In this document: in pieces, positions 17,694 through 26,839 of the stretch
Layout: each line of letters starts with the position of its first letter
Position numbering within the stretch: the stretch's first letter is position 1
DNA from: JAGOUN01 sp040389005
GTDB taxonomy: Bacteria; Pseudomonadota; Gammaproteobacteria; JAGOUN01
DNA length: 59,747 nt
Direction: 5' to 3'
NCBI GenBank assembly: GCA_040389005.1
Contig: JAZKAS010000032.1
Coordinates: 1-59,747 of the forward strand
Position numbers and translations under genes: made by a program
Notes under the pieces: generated by a model
Databases searched by the model: none
What the model was told of the DNA's origin: nothing
The model's input: the letters and a program-made list of their open reading frames with translations, nothing else

Positions 17694-18764
17694 TTAATCG
17701 AGAATTTTTTCTTTTGGCAAAAGATTAATCAAATACCATGCTTCTTTAGAAATTAAATATTCCAAAAAAGAAACTCTCTTATTTTTACCAGGATATTCAA
17801 CCATGGCGCCTAAATTAGAGTAAAAAAATAATTTGTACGCCAATTGATAGCAGCTATGCCGAAATAAAAACGCCAAAGCAGGAACCATTTGGCCCGCATT
17901 ATCAGGATCTTTAATTAGACTATCTTCTTGCAAACCAACCGCTTGAATCTGCTCATCTGATAGCATATTCATGGCGGCGAATGCTTTTTTATAAAGCATT
18001 ACGCTAAAAACAGAAACTGAATCAGCTTTTTTATTTGGATTTCTAACCATCATATTCAGATCAAAACCGGGCGCTATTTTTATTGCAAATTTAAATCCTT
18101 GTTCATCTAGTGAAAATTTCAGAGCGGAGACCGTTCCATTTCCATCAAGAGATCGAATCATCGTATTTTGATTGAAACCAGCAGCACTCAATTGTTCAGG
18201 CAATAATCTCTCGAGAAAATCGAATTGTTTTTTTCTAAGTAATAATTCTGGCGCAGATGGTGCGTACTGTTTTGTTTCTGTTGGCCCTATTAGTGCTTCA
18301 TTTAAATTAAGCACTTGAACTATTCTATCAGGAACTTTTTTTAAATACACAATGCCACCATGAATAAAAAAAAGTCCTAGTATCGTGAGTTGAATATAAG
18401 GATCCACCGTACTCTTGGCTATCGCATTAAAATTTATACTTGCAAACTGTGCTGTACTAAATTTATTGAGAAAATTTATTTGATTTTTAACAATGAAGCA
18501 CTCAATAACAGATACACCCTCTCTGTTTATAGAGGAATTGACGTCTATACGTTTAATTTGTTCTTTGGATAGACATTCAACGGCCATCACTGGCATTTTC
18601 TCCATTAATTGCCCAAAAATAGTAAGCCCATGAACATGATACCCAGGCTCATCAATCACTAAATTTAAATCAATATCCCGATACTTTGCGAACAAAGCTT
18701 TGACCAAATCAACTTGAGCATGCTCCAGCTTGTCTAACTCTTTTGAAAATTGAATGATGCTCAC
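17694..18764 (-). CDS. Ankyrin-like protein, possible 5' half of the next gene
   Basis: 356 residues from GTG 18764 with AAGGAA about seven bases upstream. The chain is made of repeating helical pairs of ankyrin or related solenoid type, such as VSALKFSLDEQGFKFAIKIAP, VFSVMLYKKAFAAMNMLSDEQ, VPALAFLFRHSCYQLAYKLF and SFLEYLISKEAWYLINLLP, each followed by an LSxEQIxA(V/I)-like cap. It stops at 17694, 18 bases before the GTG of the ankyrin ORF. A run of six A on the coding strand lies just before the stop, and a one-base slip there joins the two frames without a stop. Either an indel split one roughly 770-residue gene or these are two adjacent genes. Confidence 0.6.
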   Translation of the reverse strand: MSIIQFSKELDKLEHAQVDLVKALFAKYRDIDLNLVIDEPGYHVHGLTIFGQLMEKMPVMAVECLSKEQIKRIDVNSSINREGVSVIECFIVKNQINFLNKFSTAQFASINFNAIAKSTVDPYIQLTILGLFFIHGGIVYLKKVPDRIVQVLNLNEALIGPTETKQYAPSAPELLLRKKQFDFLERLLPEQLSAAGFNQNTMIRSLDGNGTVSALKFSLDEQGFKFAIKIAPGFDLNMMVRNPNKKADSVSVFSVMLYKKAFAAMNMLSDEQIQAVGLQEDSLIKDPDNAGQMVPALAFLFRHSCYQLAYKLFFYSNLGAMVEYPGKNKRVSFLEYLISKEAWYLINLLPKEKILD

Positions 18765-19086
18765 TACGCTTTCCTTTTTTATATACCGGTTTTACTGGTT
18801 ACAAACATATGATCAATAATAGCACAATAACAAGGTAAATTCTACAAATTAAGCTTATTTATCTAATTTAATCAATAATTTGCGATTAATTTTTAAACAA
18901 TTGCAAACTTAGTCATGACGTAATTATTCATTGAAACAGTCAACACAAGGCTCTGGCGATAAAAATAACAAAGCAACTCGAAAAAAAAATATAAAATCGC
19001 AAATGGATGGCACTTGAAACTTTATTGACACTTTACCAATATCAACAAAATAGTTGATTGCTAATTGACTAGATTACTCGGACCCA
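18765..19086. other. Intergenic stretch between divergent accessory genes
   Basis: 322 bases, very AT-rich, with no coding or RNA feature recognised. TTGACA occurs at about 19027-19032 but no convincing -10 follows. It presumably holds the promoters for both divergent genes. Confidence 0.4.
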
Positions 19087-19302
19087 TTGATTTATGATGA
19101 AAATATGTTTGGGCTGCGAGAAGGGTTTTTAAACAAAAAAAACAAGCTAAAATCAACACACGACACCACTCTTGCTGCTAATGCTTCAAAAGTTGAACTT
19201 CCTATAAACGAATCACTGCCCCCTGCTATAACAGCAACGGCTCAAACAACAAACCTTATTAAACCACCACTTGTATTTGACGATCATAGATGGGTGTGTT
19301 GA
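19087..19302 (+). CDS. N-terminal ORF probably frameshifted from the next gene
   Basis: 71 codons from TTG 19087 or, more likely, ATG 19105 (MFGLREGF). It ends at TGA 19300-19302, inside the beginning of the 19271 frame. The peptide is unremarkable: basic and Ala/Thr-rich, ending DDHRWVC. Since the following ORF lacks an ATG and a ribosome-binding site, the two frames probably belong to one gene separated by a one-base shift at about 19271-19300. Confidence 0.4.
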   Translation: MIYDENMFGLREGFLNKKNKLKSTHDTTLAANASKVELPINESLPPAITATAQTTNLIKPPLVFDDHRWVC

Positions 19303-21049
19303 GAGAAAAATTGAATCACCTATTTATGTTGCAATTGACGAGCTAATCAATATACGCACAGAAGAAAGTATCGTCGTCATTGAGCGCCATGAATTTCCAA
19401 TTCATTTTACTCCATATAGCATAAAGCAAGAACTGACAAAACGCGGCAGCTCATTAGCCGTACTTGACGCCGAGCCACTCGGATGCTTAGTGGCATATGA
19501 AAAAATTATCATGCAGCGATTACAGTTGTTAGCTGAACGCATGACATCAAATAATCAAGAAGTCACAAAAAATACATGCGCCCATCCAACTATTTTAATA
19601 GATATTTCTCAAAATATTGAAGAACAGATGGAAAATCAATTAATGCATTTTGATTTTTCAAAGGAAAAAAATATTATAGTTAAACCTACTTATTCTACTC
19701 TGGGCGCTAACATTTTTTGTTGCAGCAAAGACATTTTACTTGAAAAACTAATGGAACTAAAAAGTACTTACCACTCTGCGAAGCCATATCATAGAACTGC
19801 GGAAGATGTTCTAAGAATGGTTAGTGTAGGCACATCAGGCACCTTTTCTGGCACAAAAAGTGACTTTAAAGAAAACTGCAGAAAAATGGGCGCCGATTCA
19901 TTGTTAGCGGAATTTGATACGCGTGATAAACAGGATCCATTTTTTATCATTCAACCTATTAAAAGTGATGTTGTTTTGGCAACACATTCACTTGTATTAA
20001 CAAGAGAATATTTGCCAACTTATAGAACCTTCATCCTAGTAGCTCAAGATAGCAATACCCCTGATAATGTTTCAGTACAACTATTGAGTAAAGTGCAGGT
20101 TATATTACCTCAGCAACATTATAGCGCTAATGAGAATATAAGAAAAAGCAGCGTTGTTGCAGGCAATAGCCACAAAAGTCGAAGCTATATCGAAAAAGAT
20201 AATGAAATTTATGAGTGTGTCATAGAAGCATTGAACACCCCTCAAACCAAAAAATTCTTTAGCTTCATTTTTGGTGGTCATCAGAATATATTGCGCCAGC
20301 TACAAACTAATTTTCCCGAACAAGAAAATTATTGGCGCTCAATTAGCACTTATCCTCCTTATCAACGTATGTTCAATCTTCCTATACCCCAAACAGAGAC
20401 GATAAGATATCAAAATATTATGATGCTTTATAGATTGATGCGATTCTCCAATTACAAAAGCGCAGATCAGCTTGCAACTTCGTTGACATTACTCGAACTT
20501 TACACTGAAATTAAAAGAAAAAACCATGCAGCACCATCGTATATTAAATATTTTTTAATTAGTTTTAATTATGCAAATAATATGATTAATTTTCTCTTGG
20601 TCATGTATGAAAACAAAAATAATCCATTTTTAGTAGCGTTAAATATTAAACGGTTACTAGGATCAATAGAAGTCTATACAGACGCACTGAAGCTTCTAAA
20701 AGACAGTAACTATATTGATCTAATTTATGATTGCACAAAAAAAGTATTAAAATTATTTGAATTGCTATTTCCAGACGCAAAAAAATTACGTAAACCACCC
20801 TCTCAACCAAAACTCGACCAAAACTGGGTTGAGTTTTTTAAGCAAAAATCTGCCAGAGACACTGCCATTGATTTGACTATAGGACTTTTTAGAGCTGAAC
20901 CCTGTTTAATTGATGCAAGATCGTCAGAAAAAAGCAAAGCAGAAGAAATTGTTGAGCACAGATTAGCGCTTTCACAATGGTCAACGTTGTATTTTCATAG
21001 CATTCAAATTACAAAAGAAATTATTGAGCCAGCATATCCGAGCGTGTAA
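19271..21049 (+). CDS. Large orphan protein with ATP-grasp-like core
   Basis: 592 residues, called from TTG 19271 because no better start exists in frame. The first 270 residues show an order of motifs that recalls ATP-grasp enzymes: a preATP-like part, NIIVKPTYSTLGANIF (a Lys strand followed by a Gly-containing loop), then FFIIQPIKSD, then PTYRTFILVA and VSVQLLSKVQVILP. The C-terminal half is helical and unrelated to anything I recognise. ATP-grasp enzymes form amide or thioester bonds, and some bacterial effectors use this fold on host proteins. Both the fold and role are inference. The 5' end appears frameshifted. Confidence 0.5.
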   Translation: MYLTIIDGCVERKIESPIYVAIDELINIRTEESIVVIERHEFPIHFTPYSIKQELTKRGSSLAVLDAEPLGCLVAYEKIIMQRLQLLAERMTSNNQEVTKNTCAHPTILIDISQNIEEQMENQLMHFDFSKEKNIIVKPTYSTLGANIFCCSKDILLEKLMELKSTYHSAKPYHRTAEDVLRMVSVGTSGTFSGTKSDFKENCRKMGADSLLAEFDTRDKQDPFFIIQPIKSDVVLATHSLVLTREYLPTYRTFILVAQDSNTPDNVSVQLLSKVQVILPQQHYSANENIRKSSVVAGNSHKSRSYIEKDNEIYECVIEALNTPQTKKFFSFIFGGHQNILRQLQTNFPEQENYWRSISTYPPYQRMFNLPIPQTETIRYQNIMMLYRLMRFSNYKSADQLATSLTLLELYTEIKRKNHAAPSYIKYFLISFNYANNMINFLLVMYENKNNPFLVALNIKRLLGSIEVYTDALKLLKDSNYIDLIYDCTKKVLKLFELLFPDAKKLRKPPSQPKLDQNWVEFFKQKSARDTAIDLTIGLFRAEPCLIDARSSEKSKAEEIVEHRLALSQWSTLYFHSIQITKEIIEPAYPSV

Positions 21050-21100
21050 ACCACCAAATCAATGAGCAACTCTAGGTAGTTACATCAAATTTAAAAACCT

Positions 21101-21200
21101 AAAAGAGGCGCTAAATCAGCGTTATAATATCGATTGTCAACACACCCTAATGATATTAATTTTTATCTTTTCTAGGATGCCCCCAAAGTTGCCTCCTTTG
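21101..21200. repeat. Island-end-like sequence, outer copy
   Basis: This stretch aligns with 26840-26940. GAGGCG (21105) is followed 70 bases later by GGATGCCCCCAAAGTTGCCT (from 21175). The last 45 bases match the other copy at about 36 of 45 positions by eye. The GATGCCCCC..TTGCCCCC motif also occurs beside the integrase at 37666-37688. Confidence 0.5.
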
Positions 21201-21300
21201 ATTTCTACAAAGGGTACATTTTAAATAATTAAATTTTTTAAGATTTGTTTAATATATGATCTGTGATAATACGCCAAGTTATAAAACTCGAGGACACGCC

Positions 21301-22191
21301 ATGGACCTTAGTCAAAGCAAAAAAAAATCAACTGGCGCCGAGCCAACAAAAGTTTATTTATATAAAATAAAACCAAACGATATTTGTAATGAAATGGATG
21401 CCCTCCCTGAATCTAGTCCAACATTTCAGGGAATAGGTAAATCCAAAACTCTCCGCTTATTACGATTGGACATCAATCAAAAATTAAACCTGTATATTAA
21501 ATATCATAACCGCACATTAACGCAAATCACTGAAACAATATTTCATCGAGAAAATCAAAAAAAAGACAAATGCCCAGCGTCATTAAAGGCGAAAGTAGCT
21601 AGCAAATTTCTAGATTATATTTGTAAAAGCGGCGGTATATCAGGAGCAGATATTTATCTGGAAGTTTATAACGGATTTATTTACTGTTTTTATAAAAATG
21701 ACAGTGCATCAATTTTAGAAATTCAAAATAAATTTGCATCACTTCTTGATGAACATAATTTATCCGCTGAAGCGTTTTTCGATGTTTCAAATGAGACAAT
21801 AAAGTTACCCGAAATAATTCAAAAATTTTTATCTCCAACAACACCTTTTGAAACCGAAATCGCTCAACTCAGAAAATTCATCGATCATTACAATAGCTTT
21901 ATTGTTCAAGCAACACAAAAAACCATAAACATAACAACCCTCTTCGGCGAGAGAAAAATAAGCCTCACAGGATTAGTAGAATCAGCAGCAAAAACTAATG
22001 TCGCAAATGCGTTGATTGCTGAATATGAAACTGAAAATCCAAATATTAAAGACCGTTATCTTCAATCACTTACCGAAAATGGATTAACTTCAGATAAATT
22101 TTTATCTGGACAAACTAAATATTTTTTATCTGCAGCACTGATAGAAAAATTAGAAGACTTTGCCATCAATGTAGATAATTGTGCTAATTAA
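21301..22191 (+). CDS. Unknown protein
   Basis: 296 residues from ATG 21301, chosen over an in-frame ATG at 21256 because GAGG lies seven bases before it. It is Lys-rich and soluble, with no signal peptide and no membrane segment. Two halves can be seen: an alpha/beta part to about residue 150 and a helical part. I recognise no family. The position directly after an island-end-like sequence and the orphan character suggest accessory cargo, possibly an effector. Confidence 0.5.
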   Translation: MDLSQSKKKSTGAEPTKVYLYKIKPNDICNEMDALPESSPTFQGIGKSKTLRLLRLDINQKLNLYIKYHNRTLTQITETIFHRENQKKDKCPASLKAKVASKFLDYICKSGGISGADIYLEVYNGFIYCFYKNDSASILEIQNKFASLLDEHNLSAEAFFDVSNETIKLPEIIQKFLSPTTPFETEIAQLRKFIDHYNSFIVQATQKTINITTLFGERKISLTGLVESAAKTNVANALIAEYETENPNIKDRYLQSLTENGLTSDKFLSGQTKYFLSAALIEKLEDFAINVDNCAN

Positions 22192-22247
22192 GTAGGTAAT
22201 ATCTGCCGTAAATTACCTACTTCTTTGATTTGGTACCTACTTAATTA
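22185..22247 (+). terminator. Alternative hairpins at the end of the 21301 gene
   Basis: The segment TAATTAAGTAGGTA (22185-22198), which spans the stop codon, can pair with TACCTACTTAATTA (22234-22247) over 14 bp. Its part AAGTAGGTAA (22190-22199) can instead pair with TTACCTACTT (22213-22222) over 10 bp, followed by CTTTG. The two structures exclude each other. Confidence 0.5.
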
Positions 22248-22353
22248 TGAGCTCACTGAAGATTATCCCGGATTGTGTTAAATATTGTAATCTCGTTTGC
22301 AAAACCCTTGGCTTTAATTGTAATGGCAGGCAAAAAATCCGCGCTTGTGTGAT

Positions 22354-23241
22354 TTAAGGCCCTCGTAATTCAGCGGCAACAATGCCATTGTTATTTTGAG
22401 CTCCGCCGCCAAAATGCCCGGCTCTCAAAATATGTGGGCTTACATGGCTTGCAGGCTGTGCTCTTACTGAAGGTTGTAATGCAAGGATTTCATTTACAAA
22501 AAGCAATGAATCGCTGGAAATTAAACGTATCAACACCTCGGCGCTTTTCATGTTATTTTTAAAGCCATTAGAAACTATGCAAGCTAACGAAAAAACAATA
22601 CTTACGGTGCTCATGCACACAGCGCATAACGTTTTATTGTTAATATTAAAATATAAAAAACCAAGAACTGCGACCAAGACAAGAAATCTTAGTAAATTCT
22701 CAGTTCGCATACCGTTATTGAATGCATCGATGTCGAAAGTGCATGATTCTAAAAACCTCTTTCTTGATGCATCTATCTCCACAAGTTCATGATTGAAATC
22801 TTGCTTAAGAGATATTATTGTATCTGCTTTATCTTGCGATATAGCTTCGCATGCCGCTTTAAAGGTAGATAAATCTTGTGCTGCAAGCATAATAAGAGAG
22901 ATAACAAATGCATGTAAGTTCATTGCTATTGCTTTGATTTCTGGGTCTGTTTTTCCTGCTATAGCCAGAGTCGATTCAAGAAAGTATATTTTAGCTGGTT
23001 TTGTTTTTGTAAGCTCTTCTCTCTGATAGAACCCAATAAGCATGCATTTATGTTGCACCTCGCCCTGTTGGCCAGGTTGTTGACTACATTCTTTGTGGAG
23101 TTTTATCAGCCTGCGGAGAAGGTCGGATTCAAACGCCTGTAATAACCTACTCACTTTTTCAAACTCGTCGTGTTTATATTGGTATTGCCCGCCCAATTCA
23201 TTGACAAGAAAATTTTTATCATCTCTTAAGAACGCGAGCAT
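22354..23241 (-). CDS. Two-TM protein of unknown function
   Basis: 295 residues with a helical N-terminal half, two closely spaced hydrophobic spans at about 182-198 (LLRFLVLVAVLGFLYF) and 205-224 (AVCMSTVSIVFSLACIV), and a Gly/Ala/Asn-rich tail (GGGAQNNNG). A hairpin of two spans after a long soluble domain is seen in many Legionella-type effectors that insert into host membranes, but nothing here proves that. It has no neighbours in the same operon. Confidence 0.55.
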   Translation of the reverse strand: MLAFLRDDKNFLVNELGGQYQYKHDEFEKVSRLLQAFESDLLRRLIKLHKECSQQPGQQGEVQHKCMLIGFYQREELTKTKPAKIYFLESTLAIAGKTDPEIKAIAMNLHAFVISLIMLAAQDLSTFKAACEAISQDKADTIISLKQDFNHELVEIDASRKRFLESCTFDIDAFNNGMRTENLLRFLVLVAVLGFLYFNINNKTLCAVCMSTVSIVFSLACIVSNGFKNNMKSAEVLIRLISSDSLLFVNEILALQPSVRAQPASHVSPHILRAGHFGGGAQNNNGIVAAELRGP

Positions 23242-23336
23242 AGCGTATTCCTTTTTTCAAGCATTAGCGAGCAATTGTATATTCTTTAGCTTAAAGCTTT
23301 GTTAAATCAGCGTGGATCAATAGCATCATGCGCGTA

Positions 23337-23483
23337 AAGGGATTATTTGAAAAAACGTTGCCCGCCAGTAGTTATTGTCATTACTACATTAGTTCGCTCT
23401 CTATCGACAAGATGGATCGCATCAGTGAAGCGGTACGTGCACACTGGGGGATAGAGAACTTGATAGATCAGTCAATCACTTGA
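23337..23483 (+). pseudogene. ISAs1-family transposase fragment
   Basis: The + frame from 23337 (after a stop) to TGA at 23481-23483 encodes CHYYISSLSIDKMDRISEA followed by VRAHWGIEN. This is the conserved ISAs1/H-repeat transposase block, which normally reads YYISSL...A.RxHWGIEN. Only about 48 codons remain, with no start and no continuation into LHWVLDV, so this is an insertion-sequence relic. A 23-bp repeat shared with 13976 overlaps its stop. Confidence 0.8.
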
Positions 23484-23500
23484 CAAATGAGTATGGCTTT
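23478..23500. repeat. 23-bp repeat, copy 2
   Basis: ACTTGACAAATGAGTATGGC plus TTT, one mismatch from 13976-13998. It overlaps the end of the ISAs1 relic. Confidence 0.45.
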
Positions 23501-23515
23501 AGCAATTAGGCCACT

Positions 23516-24310
23516 TTAAAAACGATAAATTAACCCTACTAACAAGCTTTGAATAGTCAGATCTGCGCTGCTATTCATTGAGCTAGAGAACTCCGATAAG
23601 GTCGGCGTTGGGGTAATCGCATAATCGGTACTTATTGTCCCAAAATCGGAATATAGGTATTGTATTTGAAGAAACCAATTGTCGTTAAAAGCATACTCAC
23701 CGCCCGCCCCTAGAGCCCAACCGTATTTCATTTCTGAAGTAGTTCCTGATCCATATGCGCCCGGTAGATTAAGGCCCAGCTGAGAATTATCATCACTATA
23801 TGAAGAAGTATATTCAAGATTAGTCATTGCAGGGCCGCCAGTTAAATAAACTAACCAACGATTTTCTGCATAGCCTATCTTTAAACGTAATGTCCCTTCC
23901 CAATTGGCCTTAAGGGTCTCATTAGTCGCAAATTGTATGCTGGGATCTGAGGTAAAAGTGTTATATCCAGAATGAGAACTATTTAGAGACAGCGTGTTAA
24001 AGCTCGCTTCACCTCCTATAACAATATGATTAAATTGGCGCTCATAGCCTCCAAATATACCGCCAGAAAAACTTCGCTCTGATAAATCATCATCAGCGGC
24101 AGCGGCAATCTCAGGAGCGTCTTGCGTATAATTAAAGTAAGTACCCCCTGGCGCCACAGAAGTTTGCATTTTTGTCTTGCTGAGCACACTTCCCATATCA
24201 GCACCGACATAAAATCCATTCCATTTTTCTTCATTTTGAAGAGAAAAAGCTTGTGTTGCCAAAAACAACAAAAGACATCCCTGCAAAAAAGTACAAACTT
24301 TAAAACTCAT
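23516..24310 (-). CDS. Outer-membrane beta-barrel protein (opacity/Omp25-like)
   Basis: 264 residues with signal peptide (1-23, ending AFS). The mature N-terminus WNGFYVGADMGS is the hallmark of the eight-stranded OMP_b-brl family. Alternating beta-strand patterns follow (WEGTLRLKIGYAENRWLVYLTGG, EYAFNDNWFLQIQYLYSDFG), and the chain ends in phenylalanine (LVGLIYRF), the Bam recognition signal. Typical length. Such barrels serve as surface antigens or adhesion and immune-evasion proteins. It is a single gene and its 5' region (24311-24893) contains a REP-like repeat. Confidence 0.88.
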   Translation of the reverse strand: MSFKVCTFLQGCLLLFLATQAFSLQNEEKWNGFYVGADMGSVLSKTKMQTSVAPGGTYFNYTQDAPEIAAAADDDLSERSFSGGIFGGYERQFNHIVIGGEASFNTLSLNSSHSGYNTFTSDPSIQFATNETLKANWEGTLRLKIGYAENRWLVYLTGGPAMTNLEYTSSYSDDNSQLGLNLPGAYGSGTTSEMKYGWALGAGGEYAFNDNWFLQIQYLYSDFGTISTDYAITPTPTLSEFSSSMNSSADLTIQSLLVGLIYRF

Positions 24311-24893
24311 AATAAATCCCTATATTAATTTTCTGAATAGTATCAACATATAAATGAAAAAATCAATTGGCTTTTGTTAGCCATAAAAAGAGGGAAATCG
24401 TGAGGTTGTGCAAAAAAGATCTTATCACAACGTTGTGTTTCTAATAAGCCAATGCTCTTCAAGAGGGCGACCAATCGGTAGCCCCTACGCGCCCACCATC
24501 AACGCAAAACCTAACGAGTGCGTACGTTCACTACTTTTAAAATAATAAATTATTTTTCCACGTGCGGGGATTATTTTTTATGTACTTGCGAATATGCAAC
24601 AACGATTTTTCATTGCACAACATGTCCAAAATCATTTAAGAGCATCACCTCGTTTTCAATTTCTCCAAACAAGCATTAAAATAAATAGCAATTAAAAAAT
24701 ATGACCGTGAACATATCGTAAAGCATTAAACGAATTAGGGGTGCTTTAAATAAAGGCTTTTTTCGAGATCCACGCCCTAGAGAAAAAGTCTTAGGGGGCA
24801 GAATTAAGCTTAGCGCCCTCTTAGGTAGAAAAATATGGCCATATCCACTATAATCGTCGCCATTCTTTATATTGATGAAGCGACACAACAAAA
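24311..24893. other. Long intergenic region with one REP-like repeat
   Basis: 583 bases between the divergent outer-membrane protein and HEAT-repeat genes. Apart from the REP-like repeat at 24464-24488 I see no RNA gene and only small unsupported ORFs. Confidence 0.5.
24464..24488. repeat. REP-like GGGCGACC...GCCCCTAC repeat, copy 1
   Basis: AGGGCGACCAATCGGTAGCC followed by CCTAC. The same imperfect palindrome type recurs at 54082-54107 (inside truB) and 55103-55130 (between infB and rbfA), as GGGCGACC..CCGG..GCCCCTAC variants. Confidence 0.6.
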
Positions 24894-26759
24894 ATGCCAG
24901 AGCTTGGTTTATTAGGACAACTGACAACCCAAAAATACGTGATGGCATCGTTTTTAAAGGAGTGGTTGCCAGTTCAATCCATCGTCAATCTTTGGACAAG
25001 CGCTGGCACTTCAAGCATACTGATACGCTCCTCTCTGTTTATGAGTCCACAACACAGCCTCACTCAGCTGACCTTAGAAAAAGCAACCGTTTCGGATTTA
25101 AAAAAATTCTTGCGCGTGCTTGTGAATACTAAATTTTCTAGCCCAATCTACTCAGCCGAAGAAATTAAGAAAAAGATTTTGAGTTCACTAAATCAGCCAG
25201 ACGCAGATCTCGAGTATCGACTGCTGGCATTGAATTTTTTGAATGAAAATCCATTTACATTTGAGCGACCACGTAATTACGATCGATTAACTTTATTGCT
25301 TTATTGCGCAAACCCTTCGATAGACCCAGGCTTCATCGCTAAAGAAATTCAACGGCTCTTATACAAAGCTCGAGAAAATTTTCAAAGAATAAGGCAGCGC
25401 AGCAAGTTGAATAACGAACTCCATGATCCAACAAAAGCAATTATTATAGATATTGTGCTCATGCTAAACTCAACCGCACATAAGCTCGAAAGAAATCAAG
25501 CAGGAGCACTCATTGCACAAGCATATAATTTTTGCAAGAAGGCTCGAAGCTATTTTAATTGGCGTAATATGCAGGAAACGATCTATTTATTGGCCATGCT
25601 TACCGTTAAGTATCAAGTCAAAGAGCTTCACGAGCTGGTAGAATTTCTAGCTGATTTGGATGAAAGCTCGCAAGGCAGTATATATCCAAACTCCTCTCTT
25701 TGCCGCACTATAAGCGAAGTTGCTTCTCAGCATCCATCTACTTTTACGACCGCAATTTCCCAAGGCTTACTGAATAATATCAGCAATAATGTTGCTCACG
25801 CATACGCTGTACTAGAAGCTGAGAAAAATAATTTTCTTGGGGACAGTCAGAGCGACCTGGTGAAAAATGCGTTCTGGACACTGCTAAACCCTCCCGATAT
25901 ACGCCTTCAACAGAAAATGATAGAACATGTTATACATTTATGGAGCCACCTTGGAGACAGCACGCGTGGTACGATCAGTGATAAGTTATTGGCACTGCTA
26001 AGCGATAGCGATGACAAGTATAGCCGCCCCGTTCGTGGCGAGGCAATAAGGGCTGTCACACATTTATGGAATCACTTTGGTGACAATCTGCGTGAGGCAA
26101 TGAGCAATAAGTTATTTGCGCTGCTAAGCGATACCAGATCTGACGTTTGTGGCGAAGCAATAGAAGCTGTCGCATGTTTATGGCATCACCTTAAAGACAA
26201 TCAGCGTGACATTATAAAAAATACGTTATTGACGCTGCTAAGTCATGCCGATATTAATATTCGTAGCTCGGCGATAGCCGCTGCTACAGGTTTATGGGAT
26301 CACTTTGAAGACAGCCAGCGTGACATCGTGAAAAACACGCTATTAGAGTTGCTAAGCAGCCATGTCAACTTTGATTTTCGTGACGCTGCCGCAAGTTTAT
26401 GGGATCAGTTTAATGACAGTCAGCGTGACAATATATTATCTAGACTACTACGTACTAATAAAAAGGCTTTGCTCAATGATGATAAGACATTTATTATCTC
26501 TATCATCAGCGCGTTAAGCGAGAGACAAGTATCGACCATCCTTGAAAGGATAGTCGAATTTTTAGACGATGCTGATGTCGATGTTCGTACAAAAGCGTTT
26601 GATATTTTTACGTGTATCATTTGCCATCATCCAGACCATGACTATCATGCTCATCTCAATGCCTTGAAAGATCCATTACTAAAAGCTTATCTTGTTCATG
26701 CCGCTGATACGATAAGAGCCGCATTGCAATTGCCAGCACCAATCAACAGCCATCCCTGA
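24894..26759 (+). CDS. HEAT-like repeat protein, effector-like
   Basis: 621 residues. The C-terminal half carries at least five tandem units of 35-42 residues (mostly 38), marked by LWSHLGD, LWNHFGD, LWHHLKD, LWDHFED and LWDQFND at about 348-502, each followed by an R...LLxLLS helix and a V..EAI helix. This is HEAT/ARM-type solenoid architecture. The N-terminus (FLKEWLPVQSIVNLWTSAG) faintly recalls an F-box helix but I would not rely on it. ATG 24894 is the first start; ATG 24942 is an alternative. It probably mediates protein-protein contact, and host-directed function is inference from family and setting. Confidence 0.65.
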   Translation: MPELGLLGQLTTQKYVMASFLKEWLPVQSIVNLWTSAGTSSILIRSSLFMSPQHSLTQLTLEKATVSDLKKFLRVLVNTKFSSPIYSAEEIKKKILSSLNQPDADLEYRLLALNFLNENPFTFERPRNYDRLTLLLYCANPSIDPGFIAKEIQRLLYKARENFQRIRQRSKLNNELHDPTKAIIIDIVLMLNSTAHKLERNQAGALIAQAYNFCKKARSYFNWRNMQETIYLLAMLTVKYQVKELHELVEFLADLDESSQGSIYPNSSLCRTISEVASQHPSTFTTAISQGLLNNISNNVAHAYAVLEAEKNNFLGDSQSDLVKNAFWTLLNPPDIRLQQKMIEHVIHLWSHLGDSTRGTISDKLLALLSDSDDKYSRPVRGEAIRAVTHLWNHFGDNLREAMSNKLFALLSDTRSDVCGEAIEAVACLWHHLKDNQRDIIKNTLLTLLSHADINIRSSAIAAATGLWDHFEDSQRDIVKNTLLELLSSHVNFDFRDAAASLWDQFNDSQRDNILSRLLRTNKKALLNDDKTFIISIISALSERQVSTILERIVEFLDDADVDVRTKAFDIFTCIICHHPDHDYHAHLNALKDPLLKAYLVHAADTIRAALQLPAPINSHP

Positions 26760-26839
26760 AGCGAAGCATAATGCTAAAAAACAAAATCAATCTTTAAAAA
26801 AAATGTATCTGTTTTTACAATAATAGCGCCCTTTCATTT

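Noticed and set aside
24676..24948. 90-residue minus-strand ORF
   Set aside because: It overlaps the start of the HEAT-repeat gene on the other strand, is low in complexity and has no ribosome-binding site or family likeness.
24942..25010. N-terminal F-box in the HEAT-repeat protein
   Set aside because: Only a vague LP...I..L pattern is visible, too weak to call without a profile search.
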